From NCBI GenBank assembly GCA_900312665.1, contig ONZQ02000004.1, forward strand, positions 1,370,244 to 1,434,243: 64,000 nucleotides of DNA, given 5' to 3'. The stretch is from Cephalotrichum gorgonifer. Lineage: Eukaryota > Ascomycota > Sordariomycetes > Microascales > Microascaceae. A model generated the notes under the pieces. The model had not been told where the DNA came from. It made no database searches and worked only from the letters and a program-made list of their open reading frames with translations. Shown here in pieces: positions 13,117-25,413 of the stretch. Position 1 is the stretch's first letter, and every line of letters begins with the position of its first letter. Made by a program: the position numbers and the translations under genes.

Positions 13117-15785
13117 ATGGTGAGTACCCGCCTTATCCCAACCGGCGCGGGGCGGGGCAACCATCTGTCGCTGTCGCAGGAGGCGGTGAGTTTGGCGACT
13201 TACACGGTTCTACCCGTAGGAATACACATCACACTCCACGATACCAGAGCGTCGCGCAACAGGGGGGTCAGAGATGGAGGAGCGCGGGAGCCTTCGAGAC
13301 GCTTTCTTCGGCCTGAAGCGGGAGCCTATAACACGACCCATGTCTGTAGCTACCGAGTTTGTCGACTCCGACTGGGAGGAGGACGATATCCTCACCGACT
13401 TCGAGGAGCCCGCCGACAACTCGCCGCGGGTCAGCATGCACTCGGTAAGTCTACGTCTTGGTCTAAACCCCATCTGAGACCGTCAGGAAATGAGCATTGG
13501 TGGCGGTTACTAACGGGCTTCGATTACCGCAGTCCGGCCAGCGCAGTATAACCACACTATCTTCCTACGATGAGGCGTCGACACCCAGGTCCAGCAGGGG
13601 CAACATGCCCGAGGTCTTCATCGGGATGGAAGAGCGGCCGGTCGAGGGGCCCCGCGGCCCGCACCTCTTCCGCAGCTCCACCGCGAGCATGTTCAGCGAG
13701 GAGCACATCCTCACCCTCTCACCCATCACACCGTCCACAGCCAAGGCGGCGCCGTACCTCCTCCAGTCCGTCGACGACTCGGCCCTGTACACACACCCCA
13801 GCGTCGAGCTCGCCAACATCCTGGCGCAGGCGAACAAGCCTTGCGGCTTCACGAGCGAGACCCTCGTCAGCCAGAACCTGGCCCAGTGGACCCCGTGTAT
13901 GGTGGCGCAGTCGATGCTGAACGCCGGTGTCGAGTTCGAGGCGGCCGAGTGCTTCATCGAGAACGACGTCAACGGCGCCATCCTCTCGACCCTGAAGTTC
14001 GAGGACCTGAAGGAGCTCCGCATCCAGTCCTTCGGCGTGCGCATCAAGATCTGGAACCAGATCCAGATCCTCAGGGACTGCAAGGCCAACTCGCCCGTCC
14101 CGCCCACCCCGATCGAGGACGTCCCGAGCAGGGAGCTCCAGGCCAGGATCAAGGGCCTGGCCCCGAAGCGCCAGCCCGTCGCGAGGCGGTTCCTGAGGCC
14201 CACCGACGCCATCGACGACATCATCTCGCCGATGGAGTCCGTTTCCATCGTGGGCATCGAGCAGGTCATCCCGAAGCCCCACTCGTGCCCCAAGGGGGAG
14301 AACTGCTCCAAGTTCAGGAAGCAGAGGCGCCTGATCGAGGCCTTCAAGAAGGAGCACCCGCTGGCGTCGCTGGAGGAGGCTGTTCTCATCGCCGGCGATC
14401 CCGGTAACCCGGAGACGGCGCCCCGCATCGACCCGTCCACCGAGTTCCGCCCCGTATCGGACGCGGAGCCCTCCGTGGTCGCGTCGTCAGACATCCTCGG
14501 CCCTGGGGGGCTACCTCCCCTTCAGTACCTGCGGGAGGCCACGCTGACCAACCTCAAGAAGCTCGAGAAGCGGGATCCCCAGGAGAACGTCAAGCAGTTC
14601 CTGGACTTCCAGCGGAGTCATTCGGCGACGAGCGAGGTGCCGCCGACCCCTCCCTTCGAGATCATGCCGCAGACCCAGGCTCCTCACCAAGGTCTCCGCA
14701 GCCTACCGAAGCTGTCCATCCCGGCACCTAGCGCCTCCTGCCCGCCCCCGTCTATGCCTCCCACCGTCCACGCCATCCAGCCCCCCGCCAGCCACAAGAG
14801 GTCCCAGTCCGCAGCTGGATTCATCCCCTACACGATGGACAGGGCCTCCCCCATCGCGGAGGACCTCGTCTCCCCCACTGAGCACCTGAGGCGGGGGACG
14901 CCGTTCTCCGAGACCGACGTACCCTATACATCCGTCCCCATCGACGCCGTCTCCCGGGATGCGTCCAACTCGGTACCGCCAGATATGAACTACCGGGCCC
15001 CGGCCCGGTCGATGTCGCGCGCCTCCAAGCGGCCCTCTTTCCCCATCATGCCCCCGCTAGACGAGAACAGAGCAACCCCGCCCCCGCGCCGCTCCTCCAA
15101 GACCCCCTCCCCTACCTCCATCCACAGCCAGCAGCCGGAGCAGCCCCTCAAGGCGCCCCCGCGGGTCAACTACCCCTGGTCGCCCGTCGAGCGCACCCGG
15201 CCCTTCGAGATGGCCATCCCCCCGCTCCCCTCCGTCTCCAAGGCCATGCCCGTCAAGCAGGCGGTCCGCACCGCGGGCCCGGGCCAGGAGCCCACGACCT
15301 ACGAGGGCTACATGAAGAAGCGCAAGAACCACTTCCTCCGCCACGAGTGGCAGGACGGCTACTTCACGCTCAAGGGCTCGCGCCTCAACATGCACAAGGA
15401 CGAGGCGCACCTCGACCGCACGCTCGAGTACGTTGACATCGACGACTACGCCATCGCGTGCTCGTCGTTCGCGTCCCAGTCCAAGCTGAGCGCCGCCCTG
15501 AAGAGCATGCACATCCGCCAGGGCAAGGCCGGCAAGGCCGACGTCGCGGCCTTTGCCTTCCAGCTCGTGCCCCAGGAGAAGCAAACCGGGAAGCTGAAGA
15601 AGAGGGAGAGCGCCATGACCGCCGACTCGAGCGGCGAGGGCGTCAACGGCACGGGGAAGACGCACCACTTTGCTGTCAAGGGGCGCGAGGAGAGGATCGA
15701 CTGGATGAGGGAGCTGATGCTCGCCAAGGCCCTGAAGCAGAAGGGCGAGGGTTGGGAAGTGAGCGTCAACGGGAACATGATTTGA
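13117..15785 (+). CDS. SAM and PH domain scaffold protein (Boi/Pob1-like, no SH3 seen)
   Basis: Likely a cortical or signalling scaffold of 826 residues. The preferred model is ATG 13117-13119 as a one-codon exon (ATG|GTGAGT), intron 13120..13219, exon 2 13220..13444, intron 13445..13532 (CTAAC branch), exon 3 13533..15785. If the first intron is wrong, translation would start at ATG 13274 in the same frame. A SAM domain lies at about residues 191-257 (WTPCMVAQSML to IQILRDCK). It is followed by a CPKGENCSKFRKQRRLIEAF segment, a long Pro/Ser-rich disordered region, and a C-terminal PH domain at about 667-809 (EGYMKKRKNHFLRHEWQDGY, ending in the WMRELM helix). SAM plus PH recalls yeast Boi1/Boi2 and fission yeast Pob1 in polarised growth. 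The SH3 of those proteins is not visible, so the orthology is an inference. Confidence 0.85.
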
Positions 15786-16677
15786 GGAGTGGACTTACAA
15801 GTTTGCTCGCCCATTCCCCTTTTATGGCTTACGTCTCATTGCCGCATTATATTAGGAGGTTCCCACCGCACACACCGCTCCTTCACTCCTTCACTCCTAT
15901 TCTTTTTTTTTTTTTTTCGTCTTTTGTTCTCATGTTGCTCTTGGTGTTTTGGTTGCCCTCGGCAAAGGCATGGCTTGGTGTTCTCGCATTCAAAGGCAAG
16001 AAAATACTTGATTTCAATTCTTTTCTCGTATTGCTTCTATTTTTATGGTCTTTCTGGGTGGGGTTTGGCATACGGAGAAACATTGATGGGCTCACGCTCT
16101 GGAGCAGAGTCTCTAACTGCTTTTTTTTTGGGGTGGGGGAAGGGTTGCAGAATGTCGACCATGAGAACGACGGTGTTGAGACGCAACTTTTACACATATC
16201 CACACTCCTTTTTGGGTGGCCAACTGTGATATAGTTATAGCTGGGACAAATCCAATGAAATTCACAAGAAATTGTCAAAGTATCTTGACCTCTTTGTTTT
16301 GACTTGCGACTGAGATTTAAATATTAGTATCTATTACATATCCTCGCACACCACCAGAGTCCTAATGGGTGAGGGACTTACCTTTAGGATGGTTTCATAG
16401 ACTGCCACACAGACAAAAACCATGGCGTTCTAGAACGGACTTATATTCACATTTAATTTTTCTTAGATCCCTTGTTCGAAACAGTGCTAATGTACAATGC
16501 TCTACTATATCTCACGGGATGGCCATCCCCAGGGTGACATTCCGAGCCTTTCACCAACCCTCTTCTCCCTGAATCGGTTGACGAGGACTGCTTGGAAGAG
16601 ACGACAGCCTTCCTTCCCAGCAACAAGGGAGACAGACCACCCCTGCCTTTCTATTCTCACACAAGCCGGCTCACTAC
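15786..16677. other. Convergent intergenic region
   Basis: Holds the 3' ends of the SAM-PH gene (+) and the mitoribosomal gene (-). It contains a T15 tract at 15905-15919, a second T/G tract near 16122 and an AT-richer segment at 16210-16350. No gene is seen. Confidence 0.6.
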
Positions 16678-17699
16678 TCATACCCTCGGCGTGGGCTCCG
16701 TCTCACCCTTTTCGTCCGTCATCGTCTCCTCCGGCACCGGCGTCTCCATCGCCCCCCTCGTGATGCGGGCTTCCGGCTTCCGCAGCCTGGTGGCGTACGC
16801 CACGCTCTCCCAGTCCACGGTCTCCCACCACGCCTCCACGAACGCCCTCTTGCCGCCCTGGTCGCCGTACCCGATGCCGTAGTCGCGAAGCCAGACATGC
16901 TCCCACGTGTTCAGGCACAGTAGCGGCGTGATCTTCCCGCTGCCGGGCGGCGCCTCGTCCTTCTTCCGCGGCAGGCCCTTGACCTGCGTGCTCTTCAACC
17001 ACGGCGCCGCCGACCCGTCGGCGCCCGTCGTGTTCATGTCAACATCCTGGCGGCGCCAGTGGGCGGCAGGGTAGGGCGAGCCGGCGAGGTACGTCGGCAG
17101 GATGGCGAAATCCGAGGGGCCCGTCTGGACGAGCCAGACGAAGCCGGGGCCGAACATGCCCATCGCGGTGGCGATGAACTCCCGGCGGAGGGTCTCGATG
17201 CTGGAGAAGGAGCGCTCGAGGTCGCGCTGGAGATCCGAAGGCATGGGGCCGGGACGGGGGGAGAGGTTCTTGAAGAAGAAGTGGTTGTTGTGGGCCATGG
17301 AGGCGTGGTTGAAGATGGGGGCCTTGTTCGGGTCGCGCGCAGTGGAGACAATGGTCGAGTAGGTGTCCTTCTGCTCGAGCTCAGTTCCTATAGCTCATGG
17401 TCAGTCTCAAGGATAGTTGGAAGGATCCCGACAGCAAGGCCAAGAGGGAGAGCGATGGGGGGTAGGGGTGGGGGGAGTGGTGTAAAGGGGAGCTAACCTG
17501 CGACGAGAGAGTTCAGCTTCTCTAGCATTACGCACTGATATTGCGTCCAGGCCATGTCATAGCCGTCGGCGGACAGCAAGCCCGGGACACCATCCTTGAA
17601 CTCGTGTGGTAGCTTGGGTAGAGAGTGGATTGATGCTCTCTGGACTGCCGGGCGCGCCAGCAGCGACACACGAGGTATCCGCAATCCGGAGCGGAACAT
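16678..17699 (-). CDS. rsm26: Mitochondrial small ribosomal subunit protein of the Fe/Mn-SOD fold (mS42/Rsm26-like)
   Basis: A structural protein of the mitochondrial ribosome small subunit, 303 residues. Exon 1 is 17699..17498, the intron 17497..17388 (phase 1), and exon 2 17387..16678. The N-terminus MFRSGLRIPRVSLLARPAVQ is Arg-rich and acid-free, like a mitochondrial targeting peptide. Then comes the SOD N-domain motif LPKLPHEF, a helical hairpin with MAHNNHFFF, and the C-domain motif NTWEHVWLRDYG. In true Fe/Mn-SOD that last motif is DxWEHAYYLDY; here the metal-ligand Asp is Asn and the first-domain His is replaced around WTQYQ. This fits a ribosomal paralogue without dismutase activity. 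Yeast has two such proteins, Rsm26 (mS42) and Mrp1 (mS43). The choice of Rsm26 rests on general resemblance of the N-terminus and is less certain than the family. The gene is divergent from the STIMATE gene. Confidence 0.8.
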
Positions 17700-18919
17700 T
17701 GTGTTTTAGCGGTCGGGTGTATGATGATCGGGGTTGGTTTTGTTTCCGATGGGTTTCCTAGACGGGGCGGGAGGACGAGGGCTCAAAAGGGGGGCGAGTT
17801 GAGGGAGACTGGGCAAGCTCGATCGGACTCGCTGATCTTCCAGTGATGCTTCTCGATCTGGGTCAATTGGAGCATTTTTTCGTCACGTTTACAGCGCGTA
17901 GCTCCATACCTGATTATGTAAGAAGGACAGTTCCTGTCCAACTATTCGCACACTCCAATCACCAAACTTGTAGATTGCCAGGTGACGATCCTTTCGTCGA
18001 AATTCTGCCAGGTGTCACTGACCGCTAGCATTATGGTACAAGTACAAGCTGAGCTCCCCACTTCCCATGGACATGACACGTGCGAGCATGAGACCGTCAG
18101 CTAGGGATGTGTCTTGAGTGGCCTATCTGGTGGTGTCATTGGATCACCGCCACCGGTTGTGGCTTAGAACTCAAGCAGCAGGATCTACTGTAATCCCAGG
18201 ACAATAGTAATAGTCCCCGTGGGATATTCCAGTGAGGATGAAGACGGCAAAGTGATGCCTCGTTCTCGAGCGTACATATCTCGGACGAAGCTCTAAACCT
18301 ATACAGCAGAGAGAAGCTAATAGACTTTGAAACGAGTTCAAAGGGGGGAAAGTGCTTGGCCGCTGGTAGCTTGGCAGATACGAGTACTCCATACCATGTA
18401 TTACGTCTGCCCCACCCCTACTAATCAACGATGGAAGTACAGGCAGCCGCAACCTAGAAACTTGTGCTAGCAGCCAAGCCTGATATCAGCCGGGACCATA
18501 GCCAACTCGTACCTACCCACCGAACACGACCGCTGTCATCACAGTCTGTCAGGAGGATCGTCCAGAACGCCTCTCCCTCCACACCCGAAACGAAGCCCCG
18601 TCTCTCAGTTTTTTTTTTCGTTACACCTTCTCCTTTTTCCCCCTGAACCTTTATTTCTCCCCTGTCGCTTTCCTTAATATTTGTTTCGCCTTACCTCGAC
18701 ATCTACGAAGGCCTTTCACTCTCACGGACTCAGTCTCTAGTGATGGTTGGTCCACGACAAGACGCCTTTTAACCGGCCTCGCCAACCGCCAACTACCCTT
18801 CGACTTGGGTGTTCGCGGAGGACGACGCACCAAGCTTTCCCTCCGGCCGTGGACTTGCACCATACCACCTTCCTCCGGGACCCGTCCTTTTCCATATTCC
18901 TCTCGATAAATAGCGTCTG
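17700..18919. promoter_or_regulatory. Shared upstream region of the mitoribosomal and STIMATE genes
   Basis: A 1.2-kb interval between divergent start codons. It contains a direct GTACAAGTACAAG element at 18036-18048 and a pyrimidine-rich block with T9 at about 18566-18700, close to the STIMATE gene. No coding potential was found. Confidence 0.45.
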
Positions 18920-20199
18920 ATGTCATCCCCGCCGCAGCCCGCCGTCCTAGACGTCGTCGGTGACATAGCATCTGCCACGATAACCTCTCTCGCCGGCCCG
19001 AATCCGACCACCGCTCTCACAGATGCCGCCAGACTCGTCGCGTCGGTAGTCTCGACAGCCGCGGCCACCGCCGCGGCTAGACCCACTGCCACGGGCTCTC
19101 CGACAGAGCTGGCGGACAGCTCAGGCGACTGTAGCCTCCTGGGCTCCTTCGCCCTCCTCGTCCAGCTCGCGCTCGGTGGCCTCGCCCTCCTCTCACTCGT
19201 CTACAAGCGGTGGAGGGAGCGGCCCCAGCGACCCATGAAGATCTGGTTCTTCGATGTGTCGAAGCAGGTGTTCGGGTCCGTGCTGGTTCACGTCGCGAAC
19301 GTCTTCATGTCGATGCTGACTTCCGGTCGTGTGACGTTCCAGTCGCAGCCGGTCGGGGCCGTGGCCGTGGGAAGAATGCTCCTGCTGCGGAGCGACGACG
19401 ACGGGGCGTACCGGCCGAATCCCTGCTCGTTTTACCTGCTGAACCTCGCCATTGACGTAAGATCATGATGCGCTTCCTGCTTTCATTTTGCGCCTTGCTA
19501 ATTGGATCTGGATAATGGCAGACTACCCTCGGCATCCCCATCCTCATATTCCTCCTCCGCATAGCCACGTCCTTGGCCTCCCGCACCTCGTTCGGCGAAC
19601 CCCCGGAGTCCATCCTCTCGGGCAACTACGGCAGCCCACCCAACTGGCGCTGGTGGCTGAAGCAGTCCCTCCTCTACTTCTGCGGTCTCTTCGGCATGAA
19701 GCTTGTCGTCCTCATAATGTTCTACGCCTTTCCCTGGCTCTCACACGTCGGCGACTGGGCCCTGGGGTGGACCGAGGGCAACGAGAAGCTGCAGATCGTC
19801 TTCGTCATGATGTTGTTCCCCCTCATCATGAACGCTATGCAGTACTACATCATCGACTCGTTCATAAAGAAGCAGCCCACCGCCGAACACCAGAGGATAC
19901 CAAGCGACGAGCCGGACGAGGGGGGGCACGGAAATGGAGCGACAGGAGGAGACGGCAGGACTTCCCGGGAGAGGTATGATGTCCCGGACAGCTTCGAAGC
20001 GAGTTCAAGTTCGGATGGACTAGGGGTGGAGAACGAGGAGGGCGACGTGCGGTTGCATAGCTCCAAGCACCTAGCGGGCCGGGACGGGTATGATTCGGAC
20101 ATGGACGATGAAGCCCCGACGGTTATCGGGAGTAGTGGCTCGAGCCGGGGCAGCGAAAGGGGGACGCTGTTACCCAAGTCTTTGTATCCGGCGGAATAG
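18920..20199 (+). CDS. Vacuolar/ER membrane protein of the STIMATE family (YPL162C-like)
   Basis: A multi-pass membrane protein of 404 residues. Exon 1 is 18920..19456, the intron 19457..19521 (65 nt, phase 0), and exon 2 19522..20199. A Ser/Ala/Thr-rich N-terminus precedes the first membrane segment (about residues 73-94, LLGSFALLVQLALGG). Family blocks follow: PMKIWFFDVSKQVFGS, HVANVFMSMLTSG, PCSFYLLNLAIDTTLG across the splice junction, and NWRWWLKQSLLYFCGLFGMK. A final hydrophobic block, IVFVMMLFPLIMNAMQYYII, ends the domain. The last ~115 residues are hydrophilic, acidic and Ser-rich. In animals STIMATE (TMEM110) supports STIM1 at ER-plasma membrane contacts. Fungi lack STIM, and the yeast homologue is annotated as a vacuolar membrane protein of unknown role, so function here is open. 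Confidence 0.87.
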
Positions 20200-21358
20200 C
20201 CTTGCTTCCCCATCTCCAGCTCTCTCTCTTGCCCTCTCCTCTCACTACCACCCCCTCCCCGCCTTACACACTATCTTATTACTTGTTAACCTCTCACATT
20301 TTCTGCTTCTCCGAGCGAGCGGCGGACGGCCTTCCCCACCCTTTTCTCTTCTTCGTTTGTCAAGGGACGCCGGGAAGGGTGCCATATACAAGAATCAGAG
20401 TCAAACGGAACGGAGTCTCATGGCTTTTTATGCGGGTTTTCATGCTTTTCTTCTCTTTTTTTATACCTCTCGCGCAGGGCATATACATACAGGCGCTCTC
20501 TCTTTTTTTGCTTCACAGCAGGTCATCGTTTCCTTCTTCTTTTCCTTTCTCTTTCTTTGCGTGTTTCTCTAGTGTAATTTTGGGCGTGTTTTATTTGCTC
20601 GTTTGCAGGCGCTGGGGCGCCGAGGTAGTCCATCGCTCGCTCGCTCTTTGAATGGATAATGGGATCCTTGTTAGTACGCATGGTACTGGCGACGTAGCGT
20701 CCACCTTGTATGAGTGCGATTCGGTTTAAACTTCTTAGTGTCTACGATGTGTGATGTCTTGATCATGGACTACATGTAGGTTAAAACGGAAGTATACCGG
20801 AGAAAGAATGAGGTTGTTGTAAGCTTTGGCATTACTCCCCGTAAAGGGGACCGACTATACCCAACTCCAAAAGGCCAGCCCAGATCAACTCTATAAACAA
20901 AGGAAAAAAAAGGAAAAAGAAAGGGAAATAAGAAGAGAATTCACATCTGTACTTTCATATGCCATACATTGTTTACACGCCCCGTCATACATGCAACTTC
21001 CCACCCCGCATCAGAAGAGACTCTGCCTTAGGGATGACTTAACAGCATATCGTTGACCTCCTTCACCGCATTCATGGCCACGGTACTTTCGTTTCTCTCT
21101 TTCCCTCGAGGGGCCAGGCCTCGCCTTGTGGTGTCAATTTCGATAGGGAAGAGTAGCTTCGTCGGTATCGGGAGGGGGTTGGCCGGGGGTAGAAGAAATC
21201 ATGCTCTATAATCATGTACGCGCCGCCTAAGGGTCGCATCAAAACGCCATCTAACCTTATCGATGCCCCAGTACTAATACCTCGCCTGTCGTCCTCGAAC
21301 GACAGGTGAGGTAGTCCACGCATTAAGCTCCCAGCTCTTCGCCCAGTTTCGTTGCTTT
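20200..21358. other. Convergent intergenic region
   Basis: Contains the 3' ends of the STIMATE gene (+) and the fibroin-3-related gene (-). T-rich tracts at 20440-20570 and an A/AAAG-rich stretch at 20900-20940 are the only visible features. Confidence 0.6.
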
Positions 21359-22848
21359 TTAGGAAGCTTGTGGGGTGTAAGCGGAAAACCCGCCGTTCCT
21401 GGCCGGGCCCGGGGACGGGGCCTGCTGCGGCGGGGCGGGGCTAGGTTGCCTGTCATAGCTATACTGCTGATGTGCTGGTGGCCGGGAGTATCCGGAGGTG
21501 AAATCGAAGCCACCCGTATTGTTCACCGCGGTGTTATTCACCGAGGTATCTGGCAATTCGCTAGTGAACTGGGGTTGCCTATACCCTGCATCCGAGCCGT
21601 ATTGCTGCTGCGGCTGCTGCTGTGGGTAGCCGTAGGCAGCCTGAGGGGCTGGCGAGTGTCCCATCCGCGGGACCGGCGAATGCCTCATCTGGCTGCCGTT
21701 ATAAGCACCCGGGCCGGGAGAAGGCCGCCTGGGATCCACCGCATAGGGGTCGGTCGGCTGAGGCGCCTGGGTGTAGCCGTGGTCCATATGGCCGGCGTTG
21801 TACCCCTGTTGTTGGTCATATCCATTGCCGTAGTCCTGGTGCGGCGTCGGGCCTCTCCTCGGGGCCGCGGACATCGCTGCGACCGCGCCAAACTGATCCG
21901 AACCGTAGGGCGACGCGGGCTGCCTATAACCACCGTTGTTATAACCATCATAACCCTGCGCGCCATAGCCCTGCGCACTCGTTGCATACGGATCCTGCCC
22001 TGCGTACCCGCGCGCTCCCACGGGCGAGGGCTGACGGTAGCCCCCTGGCGACATTCCGTGCCCTCCCTGGCCACCGGCCGCAGCAGCGACTGCTGCGGCG
22101 GACGCGGCGGCGGCGGCAGAGGCCGAGGCGACGCTTTGCCCGGTATGGGCGGGCTTGTTGAGCTGATTCATCTCCACCTCTTCCTCCTCAGTCGCGACCT
22201 TCTTTGCAGCTGAAGTCTCCCACGTGGGCATCGTAGGAAGAGCGTCTTCCCCCCCTCTCTTAGGCATATCGAAACTGGCGTACTGGGGAGCATCGTATGA
22301 TGGCGCCGTGGTCCGCGACGGGCCGAAGTCGGGCGCGTGCATGGGCGGTTCGGGCTTGTATCCAAAATTCGGTGGCGCCGTTTCGTTGTCGAGGTACTTG
22401 TGTCGGGCGCCCTTGGGAGGGTCGCAGCAGCCGCAGCAGTTGCCACAACACTTGAGACACTGGCAACAGTCGCAGCAACAAGACAGGCCGCAGCAGGCAC
22501 ACCGGATTATGCACCATACGATGGAGAATAGGATCAGGCTGCCGACGACAATTATCGCGATGACGGGCCACCTGGGACACACAAGCTCAGTCAGTAACGT
22601 ATATTGCGATCTCGGTGCCGGTAGGCGGATGGACAGGACGGAGGCATAGAAGGCGGATTAACGTACTTGCAGTAGGTCGCCTGCATGCAGTTATCCCAGC
22701 TGGAGAAGGCAAGTTTGGCGTCGGAGGCCTTGTTTTTTATATCACCAACCACATCCCGAGGTGCTATCGACGACTGTAGGCCCTCTGCAATGGAACCCCA
22801 TACGCCTCCCCGGAGGCTCCTCGCCATTGCAACATCGATTGTCGGCAT
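21359..22848 (-). CDS. Fibroin-3-related membrane protein: one TM, Cys cluster, Tyr/Gly/Gln-rich tail
   Basis: 464 residues. Exon 1 is 22848..22667, the intron 22666..22572 (95 nt, phase 2), and exon 2 22571..21359. The lumenal or extracellular N-domain has WDNCMQATYCKW just before a single membrane segment, PVIAIIVVGSLILFSIVWCI. A dense Cys stretch follows immediately (CCGLSCCCDCCQCLKCCG NCCGCC), probably palmitoylated or metal-binding. The remaining ~380 residues are low complexity: an Ala/Ser run, then repeated GY, QGY, GYDGY and PQQQPQQQ units and many Pro-Ser pairs. This layout matches the fungal proteins named fibroin-3-related, for which I know no firm function. The start could also be the internal ATG at 22827. 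The tail looks prion-like in composition. Confidence 0.77.
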
Positions 22849-25413
22849 ATTGGTGTTGGATCGGAGGGCGGTCTTCCCCTCCCCCGCCAATCAAAGACAG
22901 CTTGTGTGGTGGGGAAGAGAGGAGGGCGAGGAAGAAAACGAGCGAGAAGCCGAAGAAAACGGGTGTTGCGAGAGTTTGAAAGGAGTCGGACTGAGCCGAG
23001 TCGGGTCGGCGTAGAGAGAATAACGAGAGATAATAGATGTGGGAGGGTGGGATCAGGGTGGAGATCAATTGCCCACTTTCCGTGCTATTACTCGTACTTG
23101 TAATAAGCGGGTAGCGTCTTTCGAGGAGGGTGCACGATCGACATAAACGAAGATCCTTCTGCTCTTCCCTAGAAATCCTGAATCTCGACTCCGGTTGCTG
23201 GAAGCGGGAACAAACGAAGTGGGAACTTTGTTTGGCACCGGCGAGTTTAAACTGGAGAAGACCCAGGAACGAACTACTAATGTGGGAAGGCCGATGTGGG
23301 GAACGGAGGGTGGGTGCAGCGTCACAACAGGGCGATCTGATGTGATGGAGAGAGAAATCTTTTTTTTTCTTACTAGTATGTATTTTTTTCTTTTTCTCCG
23401 AATGCAGGGGGAAAGGGTGACAGCGGTGACGAGGTTGGTTGGTGCTTCTCTGTGTTCCTGACAGAGCACAAGTACGGCTGAAGATGGTGCGGGCGTCTCA
23501 TGCAGGACGGGAATCGGGAGTCAATACGTCGTATTAGGAGAAGGAGCGTGGAAGGTGGTGGCTGGTGCCGGAGGACGAGGGCCAGGTGTTGCGCGATTCG
23601 TTCCGGTCGACTTCTACTGGAGCGCTGAGGAGGCGCAGGAAAAGGTGAGCGCCAGCTGGAAGTTTTGGCGCAAGCGCTGGGGGAACTACATAGTATTACA
23701 ACTACTTTGGTAGGTAGGCTGTGCATCACTAGCAGGTCAGGCCAAATTGTATACGAGCAACCTGTATTACTCGGAACGATGAAATAACTGAAATAAGGTG
23801 TGGAGGATTCCTTTTCTGGGTGAGTGTGTGTGGAACTTCTCCAAGTAATTGCGTGTACGAGGACTACGACATGTAGCGACGCTGAGAAGGAACCTCCATT
23901 GCGGGGTGGTGCCATCAATCTCCTGATTACCCCCATCTTATTCACTTCCTGTAGGTTGTCCGTTGCACCTGCAGCAACAGCAACAGCGACTGTACTTTAT
24001 TAGTACTTGTACAAGAGAAGAAGGATACCTCGGAACATGTGGCAATAATAACGGGGGTGCACAGCCAAACCGCTAAAGAACTCAAAAGAGAAGAGGTCGA
24101 AAGAAGGCCGAGATCTTCAGTGGAAATGATGATCAGGGTTAAGAGGGGGGCGGGGGCAGTGCTGCGGTCCAAAAATCTTAACAAGTGTCGAAGTTACAGA
24201 ACGGGTGGTCCATGTCCGTTCAGAGTGGAAGCAGTATAATTAAGTACACGTATGAGTACGCGTCTTGGTTGAGAACCCGAAGAGCCACCGGGCCGCGTGG
24301 AAGAACGCTGGGATGACGGGAAAAAAGAACATATCCATATTATATGGGTACAAATGAATACAAGGAACGCAACTTGCCAGTACTTTTTTGTAACGAGGGG
24401 ATCAAGAGAGGAAGCATGTCAATCACTCAGGGAAGATGGAGCCTGCAGAAGAACTTCCTCGAGGCCAAGGTTTCGCCTTCACACAAATCGCTTGCATCAA
24501 GTTCCCCCGTCTTATGAGGCGACGATGAGGGCTGTCAGACAGGGGAGCAGCAGAGCTTGACAGGGGTGCATGAGAAAGTGACCGGCACTCACATGCCGCT
24601 GACCCACTTACACCCGGAGATTATTATCTCATACTCCTAACTTTGACAGAGTGGACATGCGGGAGTAATTCTCTTTAGTACTACGGGATGGAGACAGGTC
24701 AATACCCCATATAAGCATGCAGTTAAGCGATCAGTACTGCGCAGGTATTCTTCTGCCCAATCCTAGAAAGCAGGGCATGGGCATGGGAACGAGCATGAAC
24801 GTTTTAACCACGCCGAGACTTAACACAAGAAAACTCCGGTCACGGAAGTGGCACCTTCCAGTGTAAAGCTCAGGAGGCGTTCTGCGACAGTTAAGGCGCT
24901 TGAAATTACATCTGGCTATGACATCCGTTCCGAGGGTTATGCCGGGCCGATACACCTTCGATGAGGTTTCTGGAATCTCCAGTCCATGCCTCCTGAGACA
25001 CTCTCTTGGTCGTCAGGATAGGTGATTTAGATCTGCACAACGCAATCTTTAGGGCAGCATGGAATCCCATCCATATCCACATTTGCGGGATCCAACCCGG
25101 CAATGGTGCGTACAAGTAGATAGATGGGACCGACCCTATCTGAGTAAGTCAAGTTCCATGCGCCGAGCTGCCAGGATGTTCTCACGGAGAAAGGTAAGAC
25201 AGAAATCCATGAGATGCAAAATCGTGCCTGTGTGAGAGGTGCGTCTTGTCCCGAAATTTGTCCGCGACCAGTCGTCTTTTGTATGCAAGCAAGGTAAGCA
25301 GGTCTGTAATATGCGGGCGGCTGTAACCTCGTAACTACCTCCCACATCTTGTCTGTATGTACTGCAGCGGCCTTAAGTTCATCTCGATTGACACCCATCT
25401 ACCACGCCCTACG
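22849..25413. other. Intergenic region without a supported gene
   Basis: A 2.6-kb interval between divergent genes. It has poly-T at 23360-23400 and a perfect CTTGTACAAG palindrome at 24006-24015. A GTACAAGTAGAT element occurs at 25110-25121. Open frames are short or unspliced noise, including the 190-codon minus frame at 23373-23945. Confidence 0.55.

Noticed and set aside
16678..17699. Superoxide dismutase
   Set aside because: Metal ligands are missing; the mitoribosomal SOD-fold family fits better.
23373..23945. 190-codon minus-strand frame
   Set aside because: No domain, poor codon bias, overlaps poly-T tracts.
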